Assembly (NCBI RefSeq): GCF_015476655.1
Contig: NZ_JABFHF010000025.1
Span: 1-64,000, forward strand
Origin: Aquiflexum lacus
GTDB lineage: Bacteria; Bacteroidota; Bacteroidia; Cytophagales; Cyclobacteriaceae
Reading direction: 5' to 3'
DNA: 64,000 nt
Shown here: positions 47,357 to 54,935 of the stretch, piece after piece
Numbering within the stretch: the first letter of the stretch is position 1
Layout: each line of letters begins with the position of its first letter
Notes under the pieces: generated by a model
Told to the model about the DNA's origin: nothing
The model's database searches: none
The model's input: the letters and a program-made list of their open reading frames with translations, nothing else
Program-made: the position numbers and the translations under genes

Positions 47357-48115
47357 TTGAAAAAACACCTGATTTATATATTGGCATTTTCATTTTGGGG
47401 CTGTGAATCCAAAATGAACGAACAAACTGCCACAGGCTATGATATCCATGAAGATGAAATCGCGGATATCGGAGGAGAGCAATTTAAAATAGTCCATAAA
47501 GTCGGAGATCTGGAGCAGAGCCTGATCGATGCTGGATTGGTCGATATAGAAGTCATTATTCCTGGTATTTATGTGGACCTCAAATATTCCACAACAGACA
47601 ATTTCTTTGGTCAAGACGTCTATGGTGATTTAACACGATGCTATTTGCAACCTATTGTAGCTGACATGCTGAAAGAATCACACGAAAAACTCCAAGCGGA
47701 TCATCCTGAACTGACATTCTTGATCTATGACGGCGTCCGACCTCAAAGTGTACAGCAGATACTTTGGGACAACTTGAACAAACCTGATAGCATCAAACCC
47801 CTTTATGTTGCCAATCCCCAGATTGGAGGATTGCATAATTTCGGGGTTGCAGTAGACCTTACATTGGCCAATGCCGAAACCGGAAAAGCTTTGGATATGG
47901 GAACCGGGTACGACTATTTCGGATATCCTGCTTATCCAGATAGAGAAGATCAAATGCTCAAGGAAGGAAAAATCACTGAAGAACATATTGCCAACCGTGA
48001 AATACTCAGAAAAGTAATGAAGCATGGAGGTTTCACTGGAATCGGCTCCGAATGGTGGCATTTCAATGCCTTCTCCCGAAAAGAAGCCTCCGAAAAATTC
48101 GGAATGGTGAAGTGA
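47357..48115 (+). CDS. VanX-like D-alanyl-D-alanine dipeptidase lipoprotein
   Basis: The 252-residue product starts at TTG (47357), giving MKKHLIYILAFSFWGC, a lipoprotein signal. The mature part is a VanX/DdpX-type M15 metallopeptidase: the zinc site is in GGLHNFGVAVDLTL (His and Asp) and GSEWWHFNAF (Glu base and His), with LIYDGVRPQSVQ carrying the conserved Arg. It should cleave D-Ala-D-Ala in the periplasm, for wall recycling or growth on wall peptides. No van resistance genes are nearby. Confidence 0.9.
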   Translation: MKKHLIYILAFSFWGCESKMNEQTATGYDIHEDEIADIGGEQFKIVHKVGDLEQSLIDAGLVDIEVIIPGIYVDLKYSTTDNFFGQDVYGDLTRCYLQPIVADMLKESHEKLQADHPELTFLIYDGVRPQSVQQILWDNLNKPDSIKPLYVANPQIGGLHNFGVAVDLTLANAETGKALDMGTGYDYFGYPAYPDREDQMLKEGKITEEHIANREILRKVMKHGGFTGIGSEWWHFNAFSRKEASEKFGMVK

Positions 48116-48245
48116 GAAAGAAAGGTATTCAAAGATTGTAAATTAAAAGAACTTGTCCGCTACGCCACAGGCGCACAGGCGTGACGGATTGGAAAATTCC
48201 CCTAATCTCAAAACTCACTACTTGATTTGGAAAAGATAATCTCGG

Positions 48246-48293
48246 TTCTTGGTTCTTGTCTCTTGTCTCCCCGATACTCGGGGCAGGCTTTGT
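48246..48293 (+). repeat. Copy C of the dispersed repeat with a perfect palindrome
   Basis: CCCCGATACTCGGGG (48269-48283) is a near-perfect palindrome followed by CAGGCTTTG and preceded by TTGGTTCTTGTCTCTTGTCT. It is the best copy of the element also found at 35671, 46403 and, inverted, 59714. Confidence 0.65.
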
Positions 48294-48327
48294 TTAAATC
48301 TGAATTCTAAAATCTAAAATAAAAAAA

Positions 48328-49080
48328 GTGATAAACCTAAAAACCCTTATCCCCTCCCTCCTACTCGCCTGTATCATCCTTATAGGCTTGAGTTCAGAAT
48401 CTTTTGCCCAAAAGCAATTCAGTGTTTTGGTTTTCAGCAAAACCAAGGGCTTCAGACATCAATCCATTCCTGATGGTGTGGTTGCCATAAAAAAATTGGG
48501 AATTGAACATATTTTTGATGTACATTCCACTGAAGACGAAAATTACATCACAGATAAAAACCTGGAAAAACATCAGGTAATCATATTGATGAGTACTACA
48601 GGGACTATTTTCAATGAAGAGCAAAAGGCAGTCATCCAACGCTTTGTGCAAAGTGGAAAAGGCATCGTTGGAATCCATAGTGCTACTGATACTGAATATG
48701 AGTGGCCTTGGTACACCAAATTGATCGGCGCACAGTTTCTGAACCATCCCCATCAGCAGACTTTAAGGTTAAATGTCGTCGATAGAAACCACCCTGCAAC
48801 ATATCACTTACCCGAAAAATGGCTATGGTCAGACGAGATCTATGCTTTTAAGAATTTCAACCCTGATGTGAGGGTTCTGATTACCGCTGATGAGACTTCC
48901 TATGACCCTAAAAAGGGCATGGGAGAATTTCACCCAATGGCTTGGACGCATGAATACGATGGGGGTAGGATTTTTTATACCGCATTGGGCCATACCGATT
49001 GGTCATTCCTTGACCCCAATTTTCAAAAACATATATATGGCGGAATCTGGTGGGCCGCCAAAGGATTTCCAATAGATTAA
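48328..49080 (+). CDS. ThuA-like domain protein
   Basis: The 250-residue product starts at GTG (48328) and has a signal peptide (about 1-27, ending SFAQ). The rest is a ThuA domain: FSVLVFSKTKGFRHQSI, FVQSGKGIVGIHSATD near 113 and the tail RIFYTALGHTDWSF. ThuA proteins have a class I glutamine amidotransferase-like fold and are linked with sugar use, but their activity is unknown. It has its own terminator. Confidence 0.9.
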   Translation: MINLKTLIPSLLLACIILIGLSSESFAQKQFSVLVFSKTKGFRHQSIPDGVVAIKKLGIEHIFDVHSTEDENYITDKNLEKHQVIILMSTTGTIFNEEQKAVIQRFVQSGKGIVGIHSATDTEYEWPWYTKLIGAQFLNHPHQQTLRLNVVDRNHPATYHLPEKWLWSDEIYAFKNFNPDVRVLITADETSYDPKKGMGEFHPMAWTHEYDGGRIFYTALGHTDWSFLDPNFQKHIYGGIWWAAKGFPID

Positions 49081-49100
49081 GTACAAAAGGTTTCCCCCAT

Positions 49101-49141
49101 ACCTGCCAACTCTGAATTCATAGGAGTTGGCAGGTTTTTTT
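49101..49141 (+). terminator. Terminator of the ThuA-like gene
   Basis: CCTGCCAACTC and GAGTTGGCAGG form a perfect 11-pair stem around a ten-base loop, followed by seven T residues. It starts about 20 bases after the stop codon. Confidence 0.93.
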
Positions 49142-49272
49142 ATGCTTGTCCGGTTATCCTCAAGATGAATCCGTTTCCTTTGAAATGGCAGAAAAGATGG
49201 GAGACCTGCCAAATAGCAGGCGGGCAAAAGAGCTAACACAATAAAATATTACGATGGTAAGAAAAACACGGT

Positions 49273-49373
49273 TGATTCGGTTTTATTTCAATTTATATCT
49301 ATCCTATTTCAACGTATTTCAATTTACACCAACCCTATTTCCAACGTATTTCAAACTTTTTCCAACCTTATTC
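49273..49373 (+). repeat. Helically phased TATTTC array in front of the ECF sigma factor
   Basis: TATTTC or a one- or two-base variant starts at 49273 (TGATTC), 49284, 49294, 49305, 49315, 49336, 49347, 49357 and 49368 (TTATTC); the slot at 49326 is unmatched. From 49284 to 49368 the average step is 10.5 bases, one helical turn. The fuller unit reads about TATTTCYAWCN. It ends about ten bases before a candidate promoter. Confidence 0.75.
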
Positions 49374-49382
49374 TAAAATAAC

Positions 49383-49413
49383 TTTCTTCCCTTGTCATAT
49401 AAAAGTACCTTTT
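49383..49413 (+). promoter_or_regulatory. Candidate promoter of the sigma factor operon
   Basis: TTTC (49383-49386), 19 bases, TACCTTTT (49406-49413): each box is one base away from consensus, with ideal spacing. The start of transcription would be about 12 bases before the ATG. Confidence 0.55.
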
Positions 49414-49431
49414 AGACACTAATGACTAAGA

Positions 49432-49926
49432 ATGAAAAGCCCCCAACTGGAAAACCTCCTTAAAGATCTTCACCAAGAAGCTTACCACTGGTCAAGACAG
49501 TGCTGCTCATTTGATGAGGATTTGGCAAAGGATGTGTTGCAACAGGTTTATTTGAAAATTCTCGAGGGGAAGGCCATTTATAAAGAAAAATCCCAAGTAA
49601 AAACCTGGCTGTTTTCTGTCATCAGGTTTACCGCAGCGGAGTGGAAAAAGAAGGACAAAAATATCTCTCCACTTGAAGCAGAATTTGATGCAGCAGAGAC
49701 AGAGGAAGAAGTTACTGCTGCTTCGCATGAAGAATTGATCGAAAGACTGCCGGAAAGGCAAAAGGAGGTTTTGCTGCTGGTGTTCTACCATAATCTGACC
49801 TTGGAAAAGGCTGCTGAGGTGATGGGTATCAGTATCGGTTCGGTCAGGACACATTATGACAGGGGGAAATCGGGTCTTAAAAAACTCATTCTAAAGAAAC
49901 AAGCTTATGAAAATGCAAGACAATAA
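49432..49926 (+). CDS. ECF-type RNA polymerase sigma factor
   Basis: The 164-residue protein has sigma region 2 (about 10-75: HQEAYHWSRQCCSFDEDLAKD, quoted in part, and VKTWLFSVIRFTAAEW) and region 4 (about 103-150: LPERQKEVLLLVFYHNLTLE, then KAAEVMGISIGSVRTHYDRG). The lack of other regions makes it an ECF sigma. The following gene overlaps it by 20 bases and is a single-pass membrane protein, which is probably its anti-sigma factor. Confidence 0.93.
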   Translation: MKSPQLENLLKDLHQEAYHWSRQCCSFDEDLAKDVLQQVYLKILEGKAIYKEKSQVKTWLFSVIRFTAAEWKKKDKNISPLEAEFDAAETEEEVTAASHEELIERLPERQKEVLLLVFYHNLTLEKAAEVMGISIGSVRTHYDRGKSGLKKLILKKQAYENARQ

Positions 49927-50233
49927 TAGTGATAAGGAATTGGCTGGCTTCTTTTTGGAAATGAAGGAGAAGGATAGGAAAATAGAAGTCCCCCTATTTC
50001 CGATTCGGAAAAATCCAAAATTGTGGTACCTGATTCCGATAGGGATTGCAGCTTCTCTTGCATTGGGATTTTTGCTTTTGCCTCACGAAGATCAAGTCCC
50101 AAGCCCTCCTACTGAGGTAATCATTATAACACTGGAAGAAGATGAAAAAAACAATCAACAAATCCGGATAGAAGAAAAAACCTATCTGGAAACCTGGGAA
50201 TCTCCTACCACCTCTCTTTTGACTGAATACTAA
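49907..50233 (+). CDS. Probable membrane anti-sigma factor
   Basis: The 108-residue protein starts within the last 20 bases of the sigma gene (a second ATG is two codons later). A cytoplasmic N-terminus of about 45 residues is followed by one membrane helix (LIPIGIAASLALGFLLL) and an acidic periplasmic tail. That layout, and its place after an ECF sigma factor, point to an anti-sigma factor, but it lacks a recognisable ZAS or FecR domain, so the role is inferred. Confidence 0.7.
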   Translation: MKMQDNNSDKELAGFFLEMKEKDRKIEVPLFPIRKNPKLWYLIPIGIAASLALGFLLLPHEDQVPSPPTEVIIITLEEDEKNNQQIRIEEKTYLETWESPTTSLLTEY

Positions 50234-50256
50234 ACCAACTATAAAACTTACTTATT

Positions 50257-51063
50257 ATGTTTAAATACATGCTTTTCCTATTCCTTTTCCTAACCGCAGG
50301 CTTGGTTAACGCCCAAGACATGTTTCAGGAATATCTCTACTCTGCCGATTTGGTAATGAAAAACAGGGATAAAATCTCACTTTCGGATGCGCAAGCTGAA
50401 AAGATAAAAAAAATCCACAGTACCAATGCAGCAGACTTCAGCACCCTCAAATGGGATTTGGATGCCGCTACAGAAAAGTTGAAAAAACTACTTGCTGAAA
50501 CGAAACCTGATGCTGTAACAGTATCCAGGCAAATGGATCTCGTTTTGAATCTTGAAAACCAACTAAAGAAAAAACAACTAAGCACCCTGGTTGCAATTAA
50601 GAATGAACTGACTGAAAGCCAACAAGCTTCGCTGAATTCGTCAAGAAGTTGGACTGTGTACGGAAAAACAGCAACAAAAATTTCACCCACTTTGCAAAGC
50701 ACTGGTCCTCAGATAAGAGTTGCGTCGGGACCAAGGGTATCTGGCCTCAGCTCCAATGAATCCTTAAAAGGAAAAATAACAAGTACAATAGGCCCTTCAG
50801 GCGATGTTGTAATTGTTCCGGATTCCAATTCGAAGTTATTTTTTCAACTAGAGCAGGAATTGAATGGAAACAAACCTACTTATTACCTTAAAACAAAAAA
50901 TGGATTGAAGGAAATATTCAGCTTCGATGACATCAGCCCTGATGAAATAGAAAGTATTTCAGTCATAAAAGGTGCCAGTGCCACTGAACTTTATGGTGAT
51001 AAAGGTAAAAACGGAGTCATTATTATGACCCTAAAGCAAGCACCTGATGAATTTCCAAAGTAA
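50257..51063 (+). CDS. Spy/CpxP-like periplasmic protein with a TonB-plug-like tail
   Basis: The 268-residue product has a signal peptide (1-19, ending VNAQ). Residues 25-130 are helical with a Spy/CpxP/heavy-metal-sensor pattern (LSDAQAEKIKKIHS, LVAIKNELTESQQASL). The C-terminal part, from 225, reads SPDEIESISVIKGASATELYG then DKGKNGVIIMTLK, the plug-domain strand-turn of SusC-type receptors without any barrel. It is third in the sigma/anti-sigma operon. I infer a periplasmic sensor or partner in that signal path. Confidence 0.75.
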   Translation: MFKYMLFLFLFLTAGLVNAQDMFQEYLYSADLVMKNRDKISLSDAQAEKIKKIHSTNAADFSTLKWDLDAATEKLKKLLAETKPDAVTVSRQMDLVLNLENQLKKKQLSTLVAIKNELTESQQASLNSSRSWTVYGKTATKISPTLQSTGPQIRVASGPRVSGLSSNESLKGKITSTIGPSGDVVIVPDSNSKLFFQLEQELNGNKPTYYLKTKNGLKEIFSFDDISPDEIESISVIKGASATELYGDKGKNGVIIMTLKQAPDEFPK

Positions 51064-51130
51064 TACCAAGCGCTTATAATGGGTAAAATCATGCCATGAC
51101 TCGAAGTTATGGCTTGAATAACCATCGCCC

Positions 51131-51163
51131 GACCTTTGAGGTATTTTTCAAACCTCAAAGGTC
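51131..51163 (+). repeat. Hairpin repeat of the CCTTTGAGGT family
   Basis: GACCTTTGAGGT and ACCTCAAAGGTC form a perfect 12-pair stem around ATTTTTCAA. Related hairpins lie at 51267-51291, 51331-51361 and 56813-56845. Confidence 0.65.
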
Positions 51164-51266
51164 TTCAGGGATAAAATTTCCTGATTTGAAACTGCGATAC
51201 AAAATTAATTTAGGCTTAAAAAACCCCCGAGGTCTGAAAATGATCGCAAAGGTTGAAGAGCCATAT

Positions 51267-51291
51267 CTTCGAGGTTTTTAAAACCTGAAAG
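51267..51291 (+). repeat. Degenerate hairpin of the CCTTTGAGGT family
   Basis: CTTCGAGGTTTT pairs with AAAACCTGAAAG with two mismatches. The rest of the 51064-51363 gap is filled by similar CCTCGAGGT-like strings and no gene is visible in it. Confidence 0.5.
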
Positions 51292-51326
51292 GTCTTTTTA
51301 CTTTAAAATCAATGTATTCCTAGGAG

Positions 51327-51363
51327 AAAAACCTTCGAGGTCTGGAAAAGACCTCAAAGGTTT
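51327..51363 (-). terminator. CCTTTGAGGT-family hairpin acting as terminator of the DUF885 gene
   Basis: ACCTTCGAGGTCT (51331-51343) pairs with AGACCTCAAAGGT (51349-51361) with one mismatch. On the minus strand it starts directly after the DUF885 stop codon and ends in TTTTTC, so the repeat copy is placed as a terminator. Confidence 0.7.
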
Positions 51364-53049
51364 TTACAGGAACCTCCAGCTACTTTTAAAATTCCTTGGC
51401 AAATCCTCACCTTTCATCCTCGCACGAAGCAATTCGATAGGCATATAATTTTGGCTGATAAAGAAATCATGGAATTCTTTTTCTGTCATTTTCCCTGATT
51501 GGACCATTTCATTTTTTAAGGAATACACCTGCAAACCGCCGATCATATATGCCAATTGGTACAAAGGACCATAGCTTCCTTCAAATGACCTTCTGACTTC
51601 TGCTTCTGCATTGGCCCGCTCATGTCCCACTTTGTCCACGAGGAAGTCTATACATTCTTGGGGAGTCATATTCCCCAAATGGTAATTCAATGAGAAAACA
51701 ATCCTTGCTGCCCGGTGCATTCTCCAAAAAAGCATCCCGATTCTATCTTCTGCATTTCTCGGGAAACCTTTGTCCCAAAGGTTAAATTCCCAATACAAAG
51801 TCCAACCCTCCACCCAAAATGGTGTATTGAATATCCTTCTATGGGGAAAATGGCGCTGATTCATAAATTGCTGCATGTGGTGTCCGGGTATCAGTTCATG
51901 CTGAACCGTAGCTCTGGAGAAATGTGGATTGTTGCCCCGCATACTCATCATTTTGTCCTCATGGGACATTTCTGATGTAGGATAAGAAATGATGATGGTT
52001 TCTCCGCCCAAGAAGAATGGACTCACCTTTTGTCTTTCGGCGGACATCATGGTAGTTCTCCACGTTTCTTTAGCCATTTCAGGAACGGTCATCAGGTCAT
52101 TGTCTTCAAGAAAAGCAATCGCTTCTTCTGCCATCTCCGCCACCATTTGGGGCCATTCTCCTGCCGGGACATAGGTATTTTTCACATGCTCCAAAGCCGC
52201 TTTCCAGTCATTTCCAAAACCCAATTCTTTTGAGGCTTTGATCATTTCTGCTTCACACCAAGCATATTGTTTTTCCCCTTCCTTAAGCAGTTCTTCGGCA
52301 GTATATGGGATCATATTAAAGGCAAGCTCTTTTTCTATGGCCACTTTTCCTGAGATTTTACCGATGATGCCCGAGCCGTCATCTTTTACCACGGTATTTT
52401 CAAAATGGTTCTTCAAAAAATCCCCGTAGTCTTTCAAACTTTTATCCAGACTTTTCATGGGTTCTTTCATCCACCAGGTAAACTCCGGATCATAGTCATA
52501 GTAAAAATTGTATGCCTCTTCAGTACTCTTTCGCATGGCTTCCACCACCTGTGCTGCCAATTCCGCTGTCTGCCAACTGTTATATTTTTTAGCTTTTTTG
52601 GACTGCTCCCATTTGGTTTTGATAGCTTTCTCAACTTGTGTAAATGTCGCTGCCAATTCTTGGGCATTGGGTTTTTCTGCCATTCTTCTGGTCTGATAGA
52701 ATTCTTCCAATGGGCCTGCAAAATCAACCACATCTTTGACAGACTTGTATTCCTCATACGCCGCAGCGTGAAAATAACTTCCCTTTTCCAGGTAATTCTT
52801 AAAAATCTGGTAATCCAGCTTACCATCTGCTGAATAGCTCTCGTAAGGCATATTTTCCAATGCTTTCAGCCAATCTTTATAAAGTCGGTCCATTCGCTGA
52901 AAATATTCATCCGACAATGGATTATTATATTTTCTGGCCAAAGCAGTTCTATCTGCCTGATAGCTCATGATACTTGGGTACAATTCTGTAGCTAGGGATG
53001 AAATGTAGACTGAAATGGTCAGTATAACTATAAGTAGCGACTTTTTCAT
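51364..53049 (-). CDS. DUF885 family metallopeptidase-like secreted protein
   Basis: The 561-residue product begins with a signal peptide (about 1-20). The body is helical, as in DUF885, with the zinc motif HELIPGHHMQQFMNQ near 390, the second Glu in FWVEGWTLYWEFNLWD near 415, and the tail GSYGPLYQLAYMIGGLQVY. The HExxxGH arrangement suggests a working metallopeptidase, probably periplasmic. Substrate unknown. Confidence 0.9.
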   Translation of the reverse strand: MKKSLLIVILTISVYISSLATELYPSIMSYQADRTALARKYNNPLSDEYFQRMDRLYKDWLKALENMPYESYSADGKLDYQIFKNYLEKGSYFHAAAYEEYKSVKDVVDFAGPLEEFYQTRRMAEKPNAQELAATFTQVEKAIKTKWEQSKKAKKYNSWQTAELAAQVVEAMRKSTEEAYNFYYDYDPEFTWWMKEPMKSLDKSLKDYGDFLKNHFENTVVKDDGSGIIGKISGKVAIEKELAFNMIPYTAEELLKEGEKQYAWCEAEMIKASKELGFGNDWKAALEHVKNTYVPAGEWPQMVAEMAEEAIAFLEDNDLMTVPEMAKETWRTTMMSAERQKVSPFFLGGETIIISYPTSEMSHEDKMMSMRGNNPHFSRATVQHELIPGHHMQQFMNQRHFPHRRIFNTPFWVEGWTLYWEFNLWDKGFPRNAEDRIGMLFWRMHRAARIVFSLNYHLGNMTPQECIDFLVDKVGHERANAEAEVRRSFEGSYGPLYQLAYMIGGLQVYSLKNEMVQSGKMTEKEFHDFFISQNYMPIELLRARMKGEDLPRNFKSSWRFL

Positions 53050-53132
53050 ATTTGAAAATTATTTATAGGTTTTCCTGAAATAAATAGATCTATAATTGAA
53101 ATACAGTTGATATAATAAAAGTCCCTAACCTC

Positions 53133-53201
53133 TATTTCAACTTTATATCGCCAACGGTATTTTTCTATCATATTTCACTGAACCAATTTCACTTAATTTT
53201 C
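53133..53201 (+). repeat. Degenerate TATTTC array
   Basis: TATTTC-like units start at 53133, 53144 (TATATC), 53160 (TTTTTC), 53171, 53185 (AATTTC) and 53196. The two clearest steps are 11 bases; the others vary. It resembles the arrays at 49273 and 56941 but lies on the strand opposite to the nearest downstream gene. Confidence 0.45.
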
Positions 53202-53314
53202 CACAAAAAACCAATACCCCATTGACCAATGGTGGGACTTGGTTGATGGGTGGTGTTTTGATATGTTCTTATCGGAGGGCTATCTTTTCAAGTCCTGTTT
53301 TCGAGTAAAAATAG

Positions 53315-53700
53315 TTAGTAGAAATTCTTAGGTGTGATGACCTTGAACTCAGATTCGGGGTATGTTTCTTTGAATATATTGGGTAATTTTGCCTTTGCTG
53401 TCGGACTGTACTTAAATACATAGCAATTGAGACTCCGCCTATTTCTTCGATATAGTATATTTCCTGTTGATCGTAGGTACGCCAAAAGTAGATGTTGGCA
53501 AAACTTCTGTGATTTTGGTTATATTTTATTCTTTCACCTATACAGAAGTTTCCCCATAATCCTCCCATATCCAACCTGACTTCTGCTCTATTGAAGTTGC
53601 GAATAATTGCGTTTCTGATTCCAAAATCGTAAAAGTATATTTTTTGACTTTTGTTGATTTCCTTTATTTCAAGATCAAAAGTGAGGAATCGTCCCTGCAA
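53315..53700 (-). pseudogene. Truncated and frameshifted DUF4143-type AAA ATPase
   Basis: The frame matches the C-terminal part of AAA/DUF4143 proteins: KSQKIYFYDFGIRNAIIRNF, GGLWGNFCIGERIKYN and YFWRTYDQQEIYYIEEIGG. At about 53435 one base is missing. In the shifted frame the usual tail continues: YVFKYSPTAKAKLPNIFKET then YPESEFKVITPKNFY and a stop at 53315. The N-terminal ATPase domain is absent; the frame begins at the perfect inverted repeat 53683-53739. So the gene lost its front half and then its frame. Confidence 0.88.
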
Positions 53701-53739
53701 TTTTAAAAATTAATTTTAAAATTGCAGGGACGATTCCTC
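53683..53739. repeat. Perfect 26-bp inverted repeat at the pseudogene break
   Basis: Arms 53683-53708 and 53714-53739 are exact reverse complements with a five-base centre (ATTAA). The left arm is also the first coding part of the DUF4143 remnant (encoding LQGRFL). The arm starts GAGGAATCGTCCCTGCAATT. Confidence 0.9.
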
Positions 53740-53752
53740 TTAAAACTCAGGT

Positions 53753-54151
53753 TCAATTCAATGGTATAGAGTATGTAATTGAAGGCACTGATCTGGGAAG
53801 ATTCCCGGCATATTTTGGGATATTATGGATGGATTCATTTTTAAAGCTCATACGGTTTGCCTTATGACGATTTATTTGACCGACAACATAAAAAGGAGTG
53901 CCAATTACGGCGGTTAATAAGCCAGTAATGATAAATGTAGGGGCGGCATCAAATGTTTTTTCATTTAAGAACATGAATAATCCTGCTGTACTTGCGATAG
54001 CACCACCACCTACTAGGATTGAGCCTGTGGTAATTTGTCTTTTACTTTTTCTTAATAGGTCATCTTTGGTTTTTTCCTGTCCATACGTGTTGCCTATAAT
54101 GCTGATTAGAATGCTTATAATAAATACAGCGCGTGCAATTGATTTTTTCAT
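53753..54151 (-). CDS. Small membrane protein, paralogue of the next gene
   Basis: The 132-residue product has a signal peptide (about 1-24, ending TYGQ), a basic stretch (DDLLRKSKRQITTGS), two hydrophobic segments (about 42-60 and 70-95) and a tail MSFKNESIHNIP...RSVPSITYSIPL. The same layout and tail occur in its upstream neighbour (54162). The two lie ten bases apart and look like a tandem duplication. Function unknown. Confidence 0.8.
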   Translation of the reverse strand: MKKSIARAVFIISILISIIGNTYGQEKTKDDLLRKSKRQITTGSILVGGGAIASTAGLFMFLNEKTFDAAPTFIITGLLTAVIGTPFYVVGQINRHKANRMSFKNESIHNIPKYAGNLPRSVPSITYSIPLN

Positions 54152-54161
54152 ATCATTTTAA

Positions 54162-54605
54162 TTAAAGTGGAATTTTTAAAGTAATGGATGGTACAGATCG
54201 GAAAAAGTTGCCTTCATGTTTTAGCATATGTATGGGTTCATTTCTGAAACTCAACTGGGTTGCCTTTTTTGCATTTTTATTGGAACTAATAAACATAGGA
54301 ATGCTTCCTAAAACGGCCAGCCCACCTGTAACCATAACTGCTCCCCAAATCCCTTCTGAATTGTCTGTTGTATTTGGAACTGTGGGAGCAAAAAGGTTAA
54401 AATCAGACCTTCTATTAGAATCAATCATGCTAGCCCCTAGAACACCAAGCACAAGTCCACCTCCCAGCGTGATATATGCAGCAGTTTTTTGCTTCTTACT
54501 TTTATCCAGATAGTCCTGTTTGTTCATTTCCTGTGCAGATGCTGACAGGGTAATACCAATTAGAAAGGCTGTTAGAAGGGAAGCCCAGATTTCGCGTGTT
54601 TTCAT
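54162..54605 (-). CDS. Small membrane protein, paralogue of the previous gene
   Basis: I use the ATG at 54605 (MKTREIWASLLTAFLIGITL, signal peptide ending ASAQ, 147 residues). KQDYLDKSKKQKTAAYITLG leads into two hydrophobic segments separated by a polar loop (RRSDFNLFAPTVPNTTDNSE) that the paralogue lacks. The tail LSFRNEPIHMLKHEGNFFRS then VPSITLKIPL matches that of the neighbour. Function unknown; the repeated tail suggests a beta-strand tag or membrane insertion role. Confidence 0.8.
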   Translation of the reverse strand: MKTREIWASLLTAFLIGITLSASAQEMNKQDYLDKSKKQKTAAYITLGGGLVLGVLGASMIDSNRRSDFNLFAPTVPNTTDNSEGIWGAVMVTGGLAVLGSIPMFISSNKNAKKATQLSFRNEPIHMLKHEGNFFRSVPSITLKIPL

Positions 54606-54935
54606 GGCTTTAATTAATTTAGGTGAGCAAATTTGAACGCTTATGAAATTTAGATCACCAGTGAAAAAAGGGCAATGATCGAAATCATGATCCTTGATGA
54701 TTTTGATCATTTAAGTATTTGTAAGACAAAGGTTTATGGAATGGATAATTCAAATAAGGAAACATTTCTCCTCCCGGAAAAAATAATTTTTCTCCCTACC
54801 TACAAAGTTCAGGTTATTTACAGATCCATTCTAAAAAATACCTCTAAAAATTAAACTAAAAATCCACCTTCAGGATAGGCGTCTTTAAATATTTTGTAGG
54901 GATGGAGGGTTTTAAGCCTTTTAGATTTGAAAGTA

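Noticed and set aside
47357-48115. Vancomycin resistance role for the VanX-like gene
   Set aside because: No vanH, vanA or regulator lies nearby, and lipoprotein VanX-like enzymes are common in wall recycling.
43456-51101. Shared 12-base AGTCATGGCATG / CATGCCATGACT string in two gaps
   Set aside because: Too short and only two copies; could be chance.
51096-51281. 61-codon frame in the gap after the sigma module
   Set aside because: It runs through the CCTTTGAGGT hairpin repeats; the encoded peptide is repeat translation.
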